Shown: in pieces, positions 9,099 through 19,435 of the stretch
Numbering within the stretch: position 1 is the stretch's first letter
How the letters are laid out: every line of letters starts with the position of its first letter
Assembly: GCA_904399395.1 (NCBI GenBank)
Contig: CAJFPJ010000013.1
Span: 1-64,000, forward strand
Source: an uncultured Clostridia bacterium
GTDB lineage: Bacteria > Bacillota > Clostridia > Oscillospirales > Acutalibacteraceae
Length of the DNA stretch: 64,000 bases
Reading direction: 5' to 3'
Notes under the pieces: generated by a model
What the model was told of the DNA's origin: nothing
What the model saw: only the letters and a program-made list of their open reading frames with translations
Databases searched by the model: none
Program-made: the position numbers and the translations under genes

Positions 9099-10721
9099 AT
9101 GTATCGCTTGCTCTTGGTGGATGATGAACCCATCATTCTCAACAGCTATTATGAAATGCTGTCGGATACCTTCAAAAATGAACTGAACGTGGACAAATGC
9201 CAGTATTCCTCCCAGATACCGGATAAGCTTGCCGAACGTATTGATATCCTGATAACGGATATTTATATGCCAAAAATGACAGGGTATGACGTAAACCAGT
9301 TGGTATGCCGGAAATGGAAGGACTGCCGCACCATATTTATAACAGGCAACGAATCTATGGAATCTGCCAGAAAAGTGATTCGAGACAGTAAAAACGTGGT
9401 GGATTATATCCTGAAGCTGGAGGATACGGAGGTCCTTATTCAGGCGGTACGCAAGGCTATCTATGAATTGGACCACATCATGCAGGAGAAAGGGCTGCGA
9501 GAAAATATCCGCCAATATATGTCTCAGGCTATGCCAATTTTGCGGAGGGATTTTTTTAAAGAGTTTTTGACCAGCACCGCCTGTAGCAGTGAGGAACTGA
9601 AGGAGTCTTTTTCCAGACTGGATTTTGCCTTTCGGGCGGAGGCGCCAGTAATTCCCTTGCTGGGAGCTTTTCGAGCAAAGGATGGAAGAGTTCAGCGCCG
9701 AGTGGATACGACGTTTCTGATAGTGGATCAAATTGTCAGCGAATATCTTTCTCCTAAATTTATCCAATATGGGTTTCCTCTAAACGATTCCATTCCCTTA
9801 GGAATGTGGTGTATCCAGTTGGTTCCCAACGGCACTATATCTCCTGAAGAGGCGGTGGGGTATATCCATTCCTATTTAGATCTGATTCAGGAGCACAGCG
9901 AACGTTTTTCGGATATGACAGTTTCCTTTATTCTCTCTCACGATATGCTGGAATGGCAGAAATTGCCGCAGGTATATAACCGGATGCTGAATCTGGCGCA
10001 GATATACGGCCACTTGGAAAACCAAATATTTTTCATTGAGGAAGCAGAAGAAATAGCGGAGCTCAGCAAGCTGGAGGAAGAGAAAAAGACTCGGCTGCTT
10101 TATCAGTCGCTTCAGCAGTCGTTAGTTTCAGGGGATAGGGAGGCCTTTTGTTCTGTTTGGGAGGAATTGACTACCCAGCCGCGGGAATCTTTGGTGCAAC
10201 TGCATTTTGAAATATGTTCTTGTTTTACAACTGCAATGAATATTCTTTCTCTACCTGCCAGCACCTATAACGGCGTTTGCACATTTCTCCTCAATATCCG
10301 TTTGGGAGAATCGTCGCCTGATACTCTACTAGAGCAGTATCTCACAGCAGCTAAGCCGCTGTTTCAGACCTCAAAGAATAACAATAAAAAAATTACCACA
10401 GTTGTGGATACAGTGGTCCAGTATATCGACGCCCACATGGGGGAGGATCTTTCTCTGACAAAAGTTTCCACAATGGTATTTCATAATCCAAGTTATTTTT
10501 CTAAGTTGTTCAAGCAAACGATGGGAATTGGGTACTGCGAATATGTGACGAAGCTTCGGATGACCCGTGCTCAGAACCTATTGTGTACTACTTCGCAGAA
10601 AATTGGGGATATTTCCAGACAGGTGGGGTTTGATTCCATCCCCTATTTTAATAAGACGTTTAAAAAAACTTTTGGGTGTACTCCTCAGGAGTATAGGGAA
10701 AAATCCATCTCTCTCGGGTAA
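9099..10721 (+). CDS. YesN-family response regulator with AraC DNA-binding domain
   Basis: Transcription activator partner of the kinase just upstream. ATG 9099 follows GGAGGG and gives 540 residues. The receiver domain has the acidic pair in VDDEP near the N-terminus, phospho-acceptor Asp54 in LITDIYMPK, and a conserved Lys in YILKLED. A long middle region of about 250 residues is followed by an AraC/XylS double helix-turn-helix at roughly 435-535, ending in FGCTPQEYR. Such regulators usually control the adjacent ABC importer and glycosidases, here the genes at 80-7102. A strong bidirectional terminator follows. Confidence 0.9.
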   Translation: MYRLLLVDDEPIILNSYYEMLSDTFKNELNVDKCQYSSQIPDKLAERIDILITDIYMPKMTGYDVNQLVCRKWKDCRTIFITGNESMESARKVIRDSKNVVDYILKLEDTEVLIQAVRKAIYELDHIMQEKGLRENIRQYMSQAMPILRRDFFKEFLTSTACSSEELKESFSRLDFAFRAEAPVIPLLGAFRAKDGRVQRRVDTTFLIVDQIVSEYLSPKFIQYGFPLNDSIPLGMWCIQLVPNGTISPEEAVGYIHSYLDLIQEHSERFSDMTVSFILSHDMLEWQKLPQVYNRMLNLAQIYGHLENQIFFIEEAEEIAELSKLEEEKKTRLLYQSLQQSLVSGDREAFCSVWEELTTQPRESLVQLHFEICSCFTTAMNILSLPASTYNGVCTFLLNIRLGESSPDTLLEQYLTAAKPLFQTSKNNNKKITTVVDTVVQYIDAHMGEDLSLTKVSTMVFHNPSYFSKLFKQTMGIGYCEYVTKLRMTRAQNLLCTTSQKIGDISRQVGFDSIPYFNKTFKKTFGCTPQEYREKSISLG

Positions 10722-10756
10722 CAGGGCAGGGGATGTGTGTCTGTAGAAAAACATGT

Positions 10757-10793
10757 AAAAACGGCTCTGACAAGATCTGTCAGAGCCGTTTTA
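10757..10793. terminator. Bidirectional terminator between yesN-like gene and pyk
   Basis: ACGGCTCTGACA (10761-10772) pairs perfectly with TGTCAGAGCCGT (10778-10789) around a 5-base loop. It is flanked by AAAA on the left and TTT on the right, so it can stop transcription from both converging genes. Confidence 0.9.
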
Positions 10794-10861
10794 GATTATA
10801 GTTTTGATTTAATAAGCGGAGTGATAAAAAGGCGGCGCCGCCTTATATGCCTATTATACGC

Positions 10862-12625
10862 TCAGGCGGTTTCTATGGGGCAGAAACGGCTGTTAAAGAC
10901 GACTCCCCTAGAGGCATCCATGGTGACGGTAGTACCGTTTTTCAGGATGTTTGTGGCGGATTCGGCTCCTACGATTACCGGCTTTTCCAACGCCAGGCCG
11001 GCAATAGCGGCATGAGAATTCTCTCCATCGGTTTCCGTTATAATTCCGATACAGTTTTTGATCTGAGAAAGAATTCGGTTGCTGGTCTGAGGGATTACCA
11101 GAATATCCCCGGGCTTACAATCGTAGATAGCCTCTTCTTCTGTTTTGCAGACACAGAGATTTCCGCATGCGCTGCCCTTGCCGATCCCCTGGCCGGAGAC
11201 GAGAATATCACCTACCAGCTGCACTTTCAGAAGATTGGTGGTGCCGGAAACGCCGAGAGGCACTCCTGCCGTGATGACACAGAGTTCTCCATCGTGCACT
11301 AGCCCCTTTTTCTTTGCTACGTCTACCACATGGTCGAAGAGCTCGTCCGTATTCTTCTTTTCGTCTACCATAATTGGCACAACACCCCAGGAAAGATTCA
11401 TCTGACGCCGAACTTTCTCTTCTGTGGTACCGCTTATGATGGGGCACAAAGGGCGATATTTGGAGATCATTCTGGCAGTTTTGCCGGATTTTGTCACCGT
11501 CATGATAGCGGAAGCTCCCAGATCATGGGCTGTTGTGCAGGTAGCGTGGGAAATAGCCGAGGTGACGTTTGGTTTTTCCTGCAAGGAACGGCGGCTGAAA
11601 CGCCCTTTATAGTCGATGTCTTCTTCTGTGCGCTCAGCAATATTGGCCATGGTTTTCAGCGCTGCTACCGGGTAGCTGCCGGCAGCAGTCTCGCCACTGA
11701 GCATGATAGCACTGGTTCCGTCATAAATAGCGTTGGCTACGTCGGTTGCTTCTGCACGTGTGGGGCGGGGATTTTTCATCATGGAATCCAGCATTTGGGT
11801 GGCGGTGATGACCTGCCTGCCGGCGTTATACGCTTTTTTGATCAGCTTTTTCTGGATAACGGGGATCTCCTGCAGGGGAATCTCCACGCCCAAATCTCCT
11901 CTTGCGACCATAATACCGTCGGAAACCTCGATGATCTCATCTATATTTTCCACACCATCGGAGTTTTCGATTTTAGCGATAATACGGATATCGTGAGAAT
12001 TGTATTTTTCCAGAACGGCGCGCATGTCCAGGATATCTTGTGCGCTGCGGGTGAAAGAAGCGGCGATGAAATCAAAATCCTCTTTTACGGCAAATGCGAT
12101 GTCTTTTTCATCTTGCTCGCTGATAAAGGGAAGGGAAAGAGCAGCGCCGGGGACATTGATGCTCTTTCGGCTGGAAATAATCCCCCCGTTTATTACAGTG
12201 CAAAGGATATCTGTATCGGTGCAAGATTCCACACGGAGTTCAATCAGGCCGTCATCAATCAGAATACGGCCTCCGGGATGCACTTCAGAGGGAAGATTGG
12301 CGAAAGTTATAGAAACAATGGAACTGTCCCCTTCCACATCTCTAGTGGTAAGAGTGAAGGAGCCACCTGCTTTCAATTCTACCTTGGGAGTCTTAAAGGT
12401 TTTTATACGAATTTCAGGGCCTTTTGTATCCAAAAGCAGGGCGACAGGCAGATCCAATTCCTTACGAAGCTTTTTCACCATATCGGCCCGAACTTTCTGT
12501 TCGGGATGGGTTTGGTGAGAAAAGTTCAAGCGAGCTACGTCCATACCGGCCAGCATTAATTCCCGAAGCGTTTTTTCATTGTCGGTAGCGGGACCTAGCG
12601 TACAAATGATTTTTGTTTTCCTCAT
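10862..12625 (-). CDS. pyk: Pyruvate kinase with C-terminal phosphohistidine domain
   Basis: Converts phosphoenolpyruvate and ADP to pyruvate and ATP, the last step of glycolysis, in the cytoplasm. The start at 12625 (MRKTKIICTLGPA) gives 587 residues; an upstream in-frame ATG adds 17 unrelated residues. The catalytic barrel shows the N-terminal TLGPA motif, the DTKGPEIR segment and the active-site Lys in IAKIENSDG. About 110 extra residues at the C-terminus carry a PEP-utilising mobile domain with TETDGENSHAA and its conserved His. This length and extra domain match Bacillus-type pyruvate kinases, not the ~470-residue form of enteric bacteria. It is transcribed alone, with a promoter and a perfect palindrome upstream and a shared terminator downstream. 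Confidence 0.96.
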   Translation of the reverse strand: MRKTKIICTLGPATDNEKTLRELMLAGMDVARLNFSHQTHPEQKVRADMVKKLRKELDLPVALLLDTKGPEIRIKTFKTPKVELKAGGSFTLTTRDVEGDSSIVSITFANLPSEVHPGGRILIDDGLIELRVESCTDTDILCTVINGGIISSRKSINVPGAALSLPFISEQDEKDIAFAVKEDFDFIAASFTRSAQDILDMRAVLEKYNSHDIRIIAKIENSDGVENIDEIIEVSDGIMVARGDLGVEIPLQEIPVIQKKLIKKAYNAGRQVITATQMLDSMMKNPRPTRAEATDVANAIYDGTSAIMLSGETAAGSYPVAALKTMANIAERTEEDIDYKGRFSRRSLQEKPNVTSAISHATCTTAHDLGASAIMTVTKSGKTARMISKYRPLCPIISGTTEEKVRRQMNLSWGVVPIMVDEKKNTDELFDHVVDVAKKKGLVHDGELCVITAGVPLGVSGTTNLLKVQLVGDILVSGQGIGKGSACGNLCVCKTEEEAIYDCKPGDILVIPQTSNRILSQIKNCIGIITETDGENSHAAIAGLALEKPVIVGAESATNILKNGTTVTMDASRGVVFNSRFCPIETA

Positions 12626-12738
12626 TTCGGAAGCACCCCTTTTATAAACGTAATGAGAAGAATTTTTCTCATCCAAGTGATAGATAAAAAATTAACAAGT
12701 AGACATATACATCTCTCAAATAATATTCCTATCCACCC

Positions 12739-12768
12739 ATAATTAAGTATATAGCATGTTTATGTCAA
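12739..12768 (-). promoter_or_regulatory. Probable pyk promoter
   Basis: On the minus strand, a consensus TTGACA (12763-12768) is followed after 18 bp by AATTAT (12739-12744, 4 of 6 to consensus). It gives a leader of ~100 bases before the pyk start. The -10 match is modest. Confidence 0.5.
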
Positions 12769-12782
12769 AAGTAAACACTTTG

Positions 12783-12802
12783 ATTTGTAAAATTTTACAA
12801 AT
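12783..12802. promoter_or_regulatory. 20-bp perfect palindrome upstream of the pyk promoter (CcpA-site-like)
   Basis: ATTTGTAAAA is followed by its reverse complement TTTTACAAAT, 14 bp upstream of the pyk -35 box and 124 bp before the divergent VanY-like gene. Its inner 14 bases match the catabolite-control consensus TGWAARCGYTWWCA at 12 positions; only the central CG is replaced by AT. It could be a variant CcpA operator or a site for another LacI-type or redox regulator. Confidence 0.55.
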
Positions 12803-12925
12803 GCCAGGTTGAATTTTTCGTATGCTCACGATACAATATCAAATGTATTACGCATAATCCTGGCATATTAGGTAATGAAAAATTCATCTTATGCATATGA
12901 ATAGAGATGTTCCAGAAAATTTGGA

Positions 12926-13753
12926 ATGAATCCATGGGGAAAGGGCTTGAAGATTGTGGGAAAGGACCGGCCTGAACGCATTATCAAATCAAAACGCCAC
13001 GGAAAAAAGGAAAAGCAAGTTAAACGGCTTCGTATATATATGACAGTCATCCTTGTGACGGTAGGAGTCTCTGTGGCTGCTGCTGGGGTGTTGGCATGCC
13101 TGCAGATATTTGCTCCGCCCCAGCAGGAGGAGGCAGAGAGTTCTTCTGCTGTTTCTTCAGAGGAGCCGGAAGATTCCCTTCCTGTATATGAGGACGATGT
13201 GAATCTCCTTCTTGTAAACAGCAAACATAAAATTCCGGATAGCTGGGAACACCAGCTGACAGAATATGAGGGAATTGAAGTGGACAAGCGTATTCTACCC
13301 GCTCTGCAGAAACTGATGGAGGATGCACAGAAAGCGGGGATTTCTTTACAGCTTGTCTCAGGATATGTCAGCCCCGAAGAGCAGAACGAGGAATACGAAA
13401 AACGGATCGAAGAATATCGCAAGGATGGGTATACGCAAGTGCGAGCCGAGGATAAGGCGCAGAATTCTCTGGGAATGGGAGGTTACAGCGAAAGCCAGAC
13501 GGGACTCTCGGTGGTTTTTGCCTCGGAAGAAGGAAAGAATTTGAAGGATACCCTTGCTTATCAGTGGCTTTTGGATCATTCGGTGGAATATGGATTTGTG
13601 CAGCGTTTTCCGGAGAATAAGACAGATGAGACTGGAAGAGATTTTTCCCCGGGCTGCTATCGGTATGTGGGGCAGGAGCATGCGCTGAATATGCGTAGGC
13701 TTTCCATGTGCTTGGAGGAATACATCTCATATATTGATACCCAGCAGGGCTGA
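12926..13753 (+). CDS. VanY/M15-like membrane-anchored protein lacking the metal ligands
   Basis: Resembles D-alanyl-D-alanine carboxypeptidases of family M15 in length and fold signature. The 275-residue protein has a basic N-terminus, a membrane anchor near residues 36-60, a Ser/Glu-rich linker, and a domain from ~90. The family motif SGYxS is present (SGYVS, 145-149). The zinc motif SxHxxGxAxD reads SESQTGLSVV, so His is Ser190 and Asp is Val197. The second motif ExxH reads SPGC, so the catalytic Glu is Ser241 and the last zinc ligand is Cys244. I therefore expect a non-catalytic wall-binding or regulatory protein. The frame is intact. The start at 12926 lacks a clear ribosome site; TTG 12947 or GTG 12956 are alternatives. 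Confidence 0.75.
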   Translation: MNPWGKGLKIVGKDRPERIIKSKRHGKKEKQVKRLRIYMTVILVTVGVSVAAAGVLACLQIFAPPQQEEAESSSAVSSEEPEDSLPVYEDDVNLLLVNSKHKIPDSWEHQLTEYEGIEVDKRILPALQKLMEDAQKAGISLQLVSGYVSPEEQNEEYEKRIEEYRKDGYTQVRAEDKAQNSLGMGGYSESQTGLSVVFASEEGKNLKDTLAYQWLLDHSVEYGFVQRFPENKTDETGRDFSPGCYRYVGQEHALNMRRLSMCLEEYISYIDTQQG

Positions 13754-13838
13754 TGTGCAGGAGAGCCGGAGAGAATCAGGTGGTTTTTAGATTTTGAAAG
13801 GAGATTCTTATCTTTTTCGATAAAATGAGAATTTTCTC

Positions 13839-13867
13839 TTGCTTTTTTAAAGGGTGTGTGCTAGAAT
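13839..13867 (+). promoter_or_regulatory. rpmE promoter
   Basis: TTGCTT (13839-13844), 17-bp spacer, TAGAAT (13862-13867), about 40 bp upstream of rpmE. A short inverted repeat GAGAA/TTCTC lies just upstream of the -35 box. Confidence 0.75.
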
Positions 13868-13908
13868 TCAAATGTTAAGTTGCAGTTCAGCTGAAAGAGG
13901 TGACAAAG

Positions 13909-14115
13909 ATGAAGGAAAATATCCATCCCAAATATGAGGAGACTACGATCACTTGCGCTTGCGGTAATGTTATCCCGACGAAGTCCACGAAGAAGGACAT
14001 CCACGTTGAAATATGCTCAAAATGCCACCCGTTCTTCACTGGCAAACAGAAGCTTGTTGATACCAGCGGACGTGTTGATATGTTTAAGAAACGTTACGGC
14101 ATGGGGAGCAAATAA
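13909..14115 (+). CDS. rpmE: 50S ribosomal protein L31 (zinc-binding form)
   Basis: Component of the large ribosomal subunit. ATG 13909, five bases after AGAGGTGA, gives 68 residues; the in-frame GTG at 13900 lies inside the ribosome binding site. Four cysteines in CACG and CSKC identify the zinc-containing (C+) paralogue rather than the zinc-free YkuA/YtiA type that replaces it during zinc shortage. [15 protein letters not shown] is the family signature. It is a single-gene unit bounded by its own promoter and terminator. Confidence 0.96.
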   Translation: MKENIHPKYEETTITCACGNVIPTKSTKKDIHVEICSKCHPFFTGKQKLVDTSGRVDMFKKRYGMGSK

Positions 14116-14139
14116 CGTTTTTCTCTTAGATATTTGGTT

Positions 14140-14172
14140 GGCGGCGCGGGCTTTCGCGCCGCCATATTTTTA
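14140..14172 (+). terminator. rpmE terminator
   Basis: GGCGGCGCG (14140-14148) pairs perfectly with CGCGCCGCC (14155-14163), followed by ATATTTTTAT. It lies directly between rpmE and the YigZ-family gene. Confidence 0.88.
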
Positions 14173-14192
14173 TGCGGGGAGACGGGAATTGT

Positions 14193-14816
14193 ATGATGGA
14201 ATACAAAACGATCCGATTGAGGGAAGAAGCAGAGTTTATTGAGCGCCGGTCCCGCTTTATTGGCCATGCCTGCCCGGTGAAGACGGAAGAAGAGGCTGTG
14301 GCATTCATAAATGAGATGAAGGCTAAATACTGGGATGCATCCCATAACGTATACGCCTATTGCCTTCGGGAAGGGCAGATCAAACGGTATTCCGACGATG
14401 GGGAACCTCAAGGAACAGCTGGCATCCCCGTTTTGGATGTGCTGCAAAAAAGCGGCGTCGTAGATACGGCAGTAGTGGTTACCCGATATTTTGGGGGTAT
14501 TCTTCTTGGTGCAGGCGGCTTGGTGCGGGCGTATTCCCATGGCGCATCCATAGCGCTGGAAGCGGCGGGAATTGTCACGATGGGTCTTTGCACTCTCGGG
14601 GTGGTATCTTGCTCTTATTCCCAGTATGGAAGAGTTGCCGCTCTGATTCCCGAAAAGGGTGGTGTGGTGGATACGACGGATTTTGGTGAAAATGTGAACC
14701 TCTTTTTTCATATTCCTAAGGAATCGTTTGATTTCCTGCAGGCTGCGCTGATCGACGCCACCAGCGGCACTTGTCATGCTCAAGCTGAAGATGAGGCTTA
14801 TTATGAGCTGGGGTGA
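14193..14816 (+). CDS. YigZ/IMPACT family protein
   Basis: Member of the conserved UPF0029/IMPACT family, whose bacterial role is unsettled but is linked to translation or stress. ATG 14193 after GGGGAG gives 207 residues, close to the family's usual ~205-215. The N-terminal domain contains the signature SDDGEPQGTAG followed by TRYFGGILLGAGGL, both strongly conserved; the C-terminal ferredoxin-like domain spans roughly the last 70 residues. Transcription probably starts before the rpmE terminator or from an unrecognised promoter, since no clear box is visible in the short gap. Confidence 0.9.
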   Translation: MMEYKTIRLREEAEFIERRSRFIGHACPVKTEEEAVAFINEMKAKYWDASHNVYAYCLREGQIKRYSDDGEPQGTAGIPVLDVLQKSGVVDTAVVVTRYFGGILLGAGGLVRAYSHGASIALEAAGIVTMGLCTLGVVSCSYSQYGRVAALIPEKGGVVDTTDFGENVNLFFHIPKESFDFLQAALIDATSGTCHAQAEDEAYYELG

Positions 14817-15142
14817 GCTGTTGGGTTTGAACGGGGGTTCGTTTTGCTATATTCTGGTATAAAAACCATGAACTGAACCGCTTTTTATTCTAAAAATTGG
14901 AGAAAGAAAAGGATGACGAAAGTAGGGAATGATCATCAAAAAAAAGATGGTGAGGAGAAAAAATTAAAATTTTTCTGATTTAGGGAAGAAAAAAGCGCCA
15001 AAATTGCGTATATATAGATGGACAGGTTTTCGTGCCTTTCTGAGAAAAAGAAAAACGGGCGGTAATCCGGCCCGGAATACGCAGATTTTTCGGGGGTTCC
15101 GGAGCGTTGGTAGCCGCCTGCCGGTTGGGCGAAAGGTGGTGT
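14817..15142. other. 326-bp intergenic region before dgt
   Basis: AT-rich in its first half. It holds a possible 21-codon open frame (ATG 14913 to TGA 14978, encoding a Lys-rich peptide) with purine-rich GGAGAAAGAAAAGG upstream; this could be a leader peptide or chance. TATATT (14848) and TATAAA (14858) could be -10 boxes but have no convincing -35 partner. The GC-rich second half shows no gene I can support. Confidence 0.35.
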
Positions 15143-16156
15143 ATGGCATTGAATGTCAGAGAACGCACACAGAAAATCGAACGGCAGATTCTAGCTCCTT
15201 GGGCGACATTTTCAGATGTCACTAAAGGGAGGAAACGGCCTGAAGAAGAGAGTGAATTGCGCACCCCCTTCCAGCGGGACAGAGATAGGATTATTCACTG
15301 CAAGGCGTTCCGCAGACTTAAGCATAAGACTCAGGTCTTTTTATCCCCAGAGGGAGATCACTACAGGACCCGCCTGACCCATACTTTGGAAGTGGCACAG
15401 ATTGCCCGCACCATTGCCCGTTCTCTTCTTTTGAACGAGGATTTGACAGAGGCCATCGCGCTGGGGCACGATTTGGGTCACACTCCTTTTGGACATGCCG
15501 GGGAGCGCGCTCTGGATGATCTCTATCCCGGAGGGTTCCGCCATTATGAACAGAGTGTCCGTGTGGTAGAAAAGCTCGAAAAGAACGGCCGGGGCCTTAA
15601 TCTTACAGAGGAGGTTCGGGATGGGATCCTCTGCCACACCAGAGGCCGGGAAGCTTTTACGCCGGAGGGGAGAATCGTCCGTCTGGCGGATAGGATCGCC
15701 TATATCAACCATGATATAGACGATGCAGAGCGGGCGGGAGTGCTGCGAGATGAGGATATTCCCCAGGAAATTGTTCGGGTAGTTGGGAAAACCTGCTCGG
15801 CCCGAATCAATGCTATGGTTTTTTCGGCGGTGGAAAACAGTAAAGAGGGAAACATTTGCCTTTCTCCTCAAATGCAGCAGGCAGTGGATGCTCTGAACGA
15901 TTTTATGTTTTCCTCTGTATATCTGAATCCTTTTGCCAAAAGAGAGGAAAAGAAAGTTCCCGGACTGATAGAAGGATTGTATGCATATCTGAAGAAGCCG
16001 GAGCACTGCCCAGAGGATATGCGCCCTATCGCGGAAGCAGAGGGGTATGAGAGGGCAGCCTGCGATTATATAGCAGGAATGACGGATCATTATGCTGTTG
16101 AACTGTATTCCTCACTTTTCATCCCTCATTCCTGGAATGTGGGAACTTTTCGGTAA
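15143..16156 (+). CDS. dgt: dGTP triphosphohydrolase-like HD-domain protein
   Basis: Probable deoxyguanosinetriphosphate triphosphohydrolase, which hydrolyses dNTPs to deoxynucleosides and triphosphate and so trims nucleotide pools. ATG 15143 after AAGGTGG gives 337 residues, the size of the shorter Gram-positive type. The metal-binding HD residues are visible as RLTHTLEV and [15 protein letters not shown], with a later His/Asp in [23 protein letters not shown], a family signature, precedes them. It lies 83 bp upstream of dnaG, an arrangement common in Firmicutes, so it may be co-transcribed with dnaG-rpoD. Confidence 0.9.
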   Translation: MALNVRERTQKIERQILAPWATFSDVTKGRKRPEEESELRTPFQRDRDRIIHCKAFRRLKHKTQVFLSPEGDHYRTRLTHTLEVAQIARTIARSLLLNEDLTEAIALGHDLGHTPFGHAGERALDDLYPGGFRHYEQSVRVVEKLEKNGRGLNLTEEVRDGILCHTRGREAFTPEGRIVRLADRIAYINHDIDDAERAGVLRDEDIPQEIVRVVGKTCSARINAMVFSAVENSKEGNICLSPQMQQAVDALNDFMFSSVYLNPFAKREEKKVPGLIEGLYAYLKKPEHCPEDMRPIAEAEGYERAACDYIAGMTDHYAVELYSSLFIPHSWNVGTFR

Positions 16157-16239
16157 AACCGGAGTGTTCGCGGATATTTCAGAAATCAGGGCGGCGTGAG
16201 GCTCCTTATACGGTAAGCAGGAGAAAGGAGGAAACTCAT

Positions 16240-18006
16240 ATGCCTTTGCCGGAACAATTCATGCAGGATTTGAAAATGCGAAGCGATATAACGGATATTG
16301 TTTCCTCCTATGTGAATCTCAGACGGGCGGGAAGAAATCTGGTGGGGCTTTGCCCTTTTCATGGGGAAAAGACGCCCTCTTTTAACGTGTATCCTGAAAA
16401 CGGCTCCTTTTATTGCTTTGGCTGCGGAGTAGGAGGAGATGTGATCACTTTTGTCCGGAAAATTGAAAACCTGGATTATATGGAGGCGATCCGTTTTCTG
16501 GCAGAGCGGGCGGGCATGCAGGTGCCTGAAGGCCACGTGGATGACGGCCTTGGGCGGCTGAAAGGCCGCCTGTTGGAGATCAACCGGGAAACAGCACGCT
16601 TTTATCACAGCGTGCTAATGTCTGCGGAGGGAGCGCCAGGGCTTGAATATCTGCAAAAAAGAGCTCTCTCTATAAAGACGATCCGCCATTTTGGATTGGG
16701 CTATTCCCCTGGAAGCCGCTTTGCTCTAGTAAATCATCTGAAACAAAAAGGATATGGGGATGAGGAACTTATCCAGGCTAATGTGGCCTTTCGCGGCCGT
16801 CGTGGCGGGGCAGTGGACCGTTTTGCAGGCCGGGTGATGTTCCCTATCATTGATCTGCGAGGGAATGTAATCGCTTTTGGAGGCCGCATTCTTACAGATG
16901 AGAAGCCGAAATATCTGAACACATCCGATACGCTGGTGTTTCATAAAAGCAATTCTCTTTTTGCTCTCAACTTTGCCAAAAACGAAAACTCTGAGCAGCT
17001 GATTCTGGCTGAGGGCTATATGGATGTGATTGCTCTGCACCAGGCAGGGTTCCGCACGGCTGTGGCTACTCTGGGAACGGCTCTGACTTCCGAGCAGGCA
17101 CGCATTATGGCGAAATATGCCCGTGAGGTTGTTGTCTGCTATGATGCGGATGAGGCAGGTCAGAAGGCCACTGCAAGGGCGATTCCCCTTCTGCGGGATG
17201 CAGGGCTCAATGTGAAGGTGCTCACCGTTCCCAACGGGAAAGATCCGGATGAATTCATCCGTTCCTGGGGAGATCAGGGCTATGCCCGCTTTCGGCAGCT
17301 TTTGGATTCCACTGGAAACGACGTAGAATATAGGCTGCAGAAAGTCCGGCAAACCTGCAATCTTGAGACCGCTGAAGGAAGGGTGCGGTATTTGACCGGC
17401 GCGACGGAAATCCTTTCTACCTTGGAAAGCCGTATTGAACAGGAGGTTTATGCCGGCCGTCTGGCAGAAGAAACCGGGGTGGATAAATATGCTGTTCAGC
17501 AGCAGATTGCCAAAAATGCTGCTAAAAGGAAAAGACAGCGGGAGCAAAAAAGCTTTCAGGCATTCCAACAGCAGAGGACGGGGACAAGGGATACCATAAA
17601 TCCCGAGAAGGCCTCTCATCTGCGGGCGGCTACAGCAGAGGAAAGTCTGATTGGAGCACTATGCCGCTTCCCGGAATTCGGAGAGCTGGCGGCGAATAAA
17701 CTCCCTCCGGAAAAAATGGTTACGGCCTTTAATCGGCGGGTATATCAGTCCCTTTTAGGACACATTAATAGCGGAAAGGCTTTCAGCCTTACAGATATTG
17801 CCGGTGAATTCCGGGAAGGGGAGATTTCAGCCGTAGCCGGTATGATAGCCCGCATGCAGGATGTGGTTGTCCGACAGGCGGATATTGAGGAATATATTCG
17901 TATTTTAATTGAGGAAAATGAACGACTCTGCGCTGAAAAGGCTGATTCCGGCCATGCGCAGGATATTCAGTCATATTTGCAAACTTTGAAATCCATGAAG
18001 AAATAA
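16240..18006 (+). CDS. dnaG: DNA primase
   Basis: Makes RNA primers for replication and works with the replicative helicase. ATG 16240 follows AAAGGAGG and gives 588 residues, a normal length. The N-terminal CHC2 zinc finger is intact (CPFH ... FYCFGCG, residues ~40-65). The TOPRIM core has the metal-binding AEGYMDV and YDADEAG motifs. A Lys/Gln-rich linker near 425-455 precedes a C-terminal helicase-interaction domain. It sits between dgt and rpoD, the classical macromolecular-synthesis operon order without rpsU. Confidence 0.97.
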   Translation: MPLPEQFMQDLKMRSDITDIVSSYVNLRRAGRNLVGLCPFHGEKTPSFNVYPENGSFYCFGCGVGGDVITFVRKIENLDYMEAIRFLAERAGMQVPEGHVDDGLGRLKGRLLEINRETARFYHSVLMSAEGAPGLEYLQKRALSIKTIRHFGLGYSPGSRFALVNHLKQKGYGDEELIQANVAFRGRRGGAVDRFAGRVMFPIIDLRGNVIAFGGRILTDEKPKYLNTSDTLVFHKSNSLFALNFAKNENSEQLILAEGYMDVIALHQAGFRTAVATLGTALTSEQARIMAKYAREVVVCYDADEAGQKATARAIPLLRDAGLNVKVLTVPNGKDPDEFIRSWGDQGYARFRQLLDSTGNDVEYRLQKVRQTCNLETAEGRVRYLTGATEILSTLESRIEQEVYAGRLAEETGVDKYAVQQQIAKNAAKRKRQREQKSFQAFQQQRTGTRDTINPEKASHLRAATAEESLIGALCRFPEFGELAANKLPPEKMVTAFNRRVYQSLLGHINSGKAFSLTDIAGEFREGEISAVAGMIARMQDVVVRQADIEEYIRILIEENERLCAEKADSGHAQDIQSYLQTLKSMKK

Positions 18007-18022
18007 AACAGGGGGAAGCACA

Positions 18023-19126
<1,104 letters not shown>

Positions 19127-19307
19127 GCCAGAGGCGTTTGTTTCTCGCATTCAATTTCCGCAGATTTTGACGGAAAAAGGCTTTTTGAGGGCTTTGGTTG
19201 CTGTGTCATACATAAAATTTTTTCGCTCCTGCTTTACCAATTTTTCGTATAGCGAGGTCTTCTGATCTGCCGAAAAAGAGGAGCTGCGCGAATACAAATA
19301 GGGCAAA

Positions 19308-19346
19308 AAAGCGCTCCGGAGCTACATATGCTTTCCGGAGCGCTTT
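19308..19346 (-). terminator. Terminator-like hairpin for the minus-strand MATE transcript
   Basis: AAAGCGCTCCGGA (19308-19320) pairs perfectly with TCCGGAGCGCTTT (19334-19346). Read on the minus strand the stem is followed by a run of T, so it suits the end of the MATE message about 250 bp beyond its stop. On the plus strand no T-run follows. Confidence 0.65.
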
Positions 19347-19393
19347 CGCTATACTATTATAAAAAACGGCCTGTGCCGCGTAACCCCCGCCCG

Positions 19394-19435
19394 CGAATCT
19401 TGAAACAAGTCCCTTTGGATTTGTTTTGAGATTCG
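19394..19435. repeat. Long imperfect inverted repeat, possible repeated extragenic element
   Basis: CGAATCTTGAAACAA (19394-19408) and TTGTTTTGAGATTCG (19421-19435) pair over 15 positions (13 Watson-Crick plus wobble) around a 12-base loop. No T-run follows in either direction. It looks like a palindromic unit of a dispersed repeat, but only this copy is visible in the window. Confidence 0.4.
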
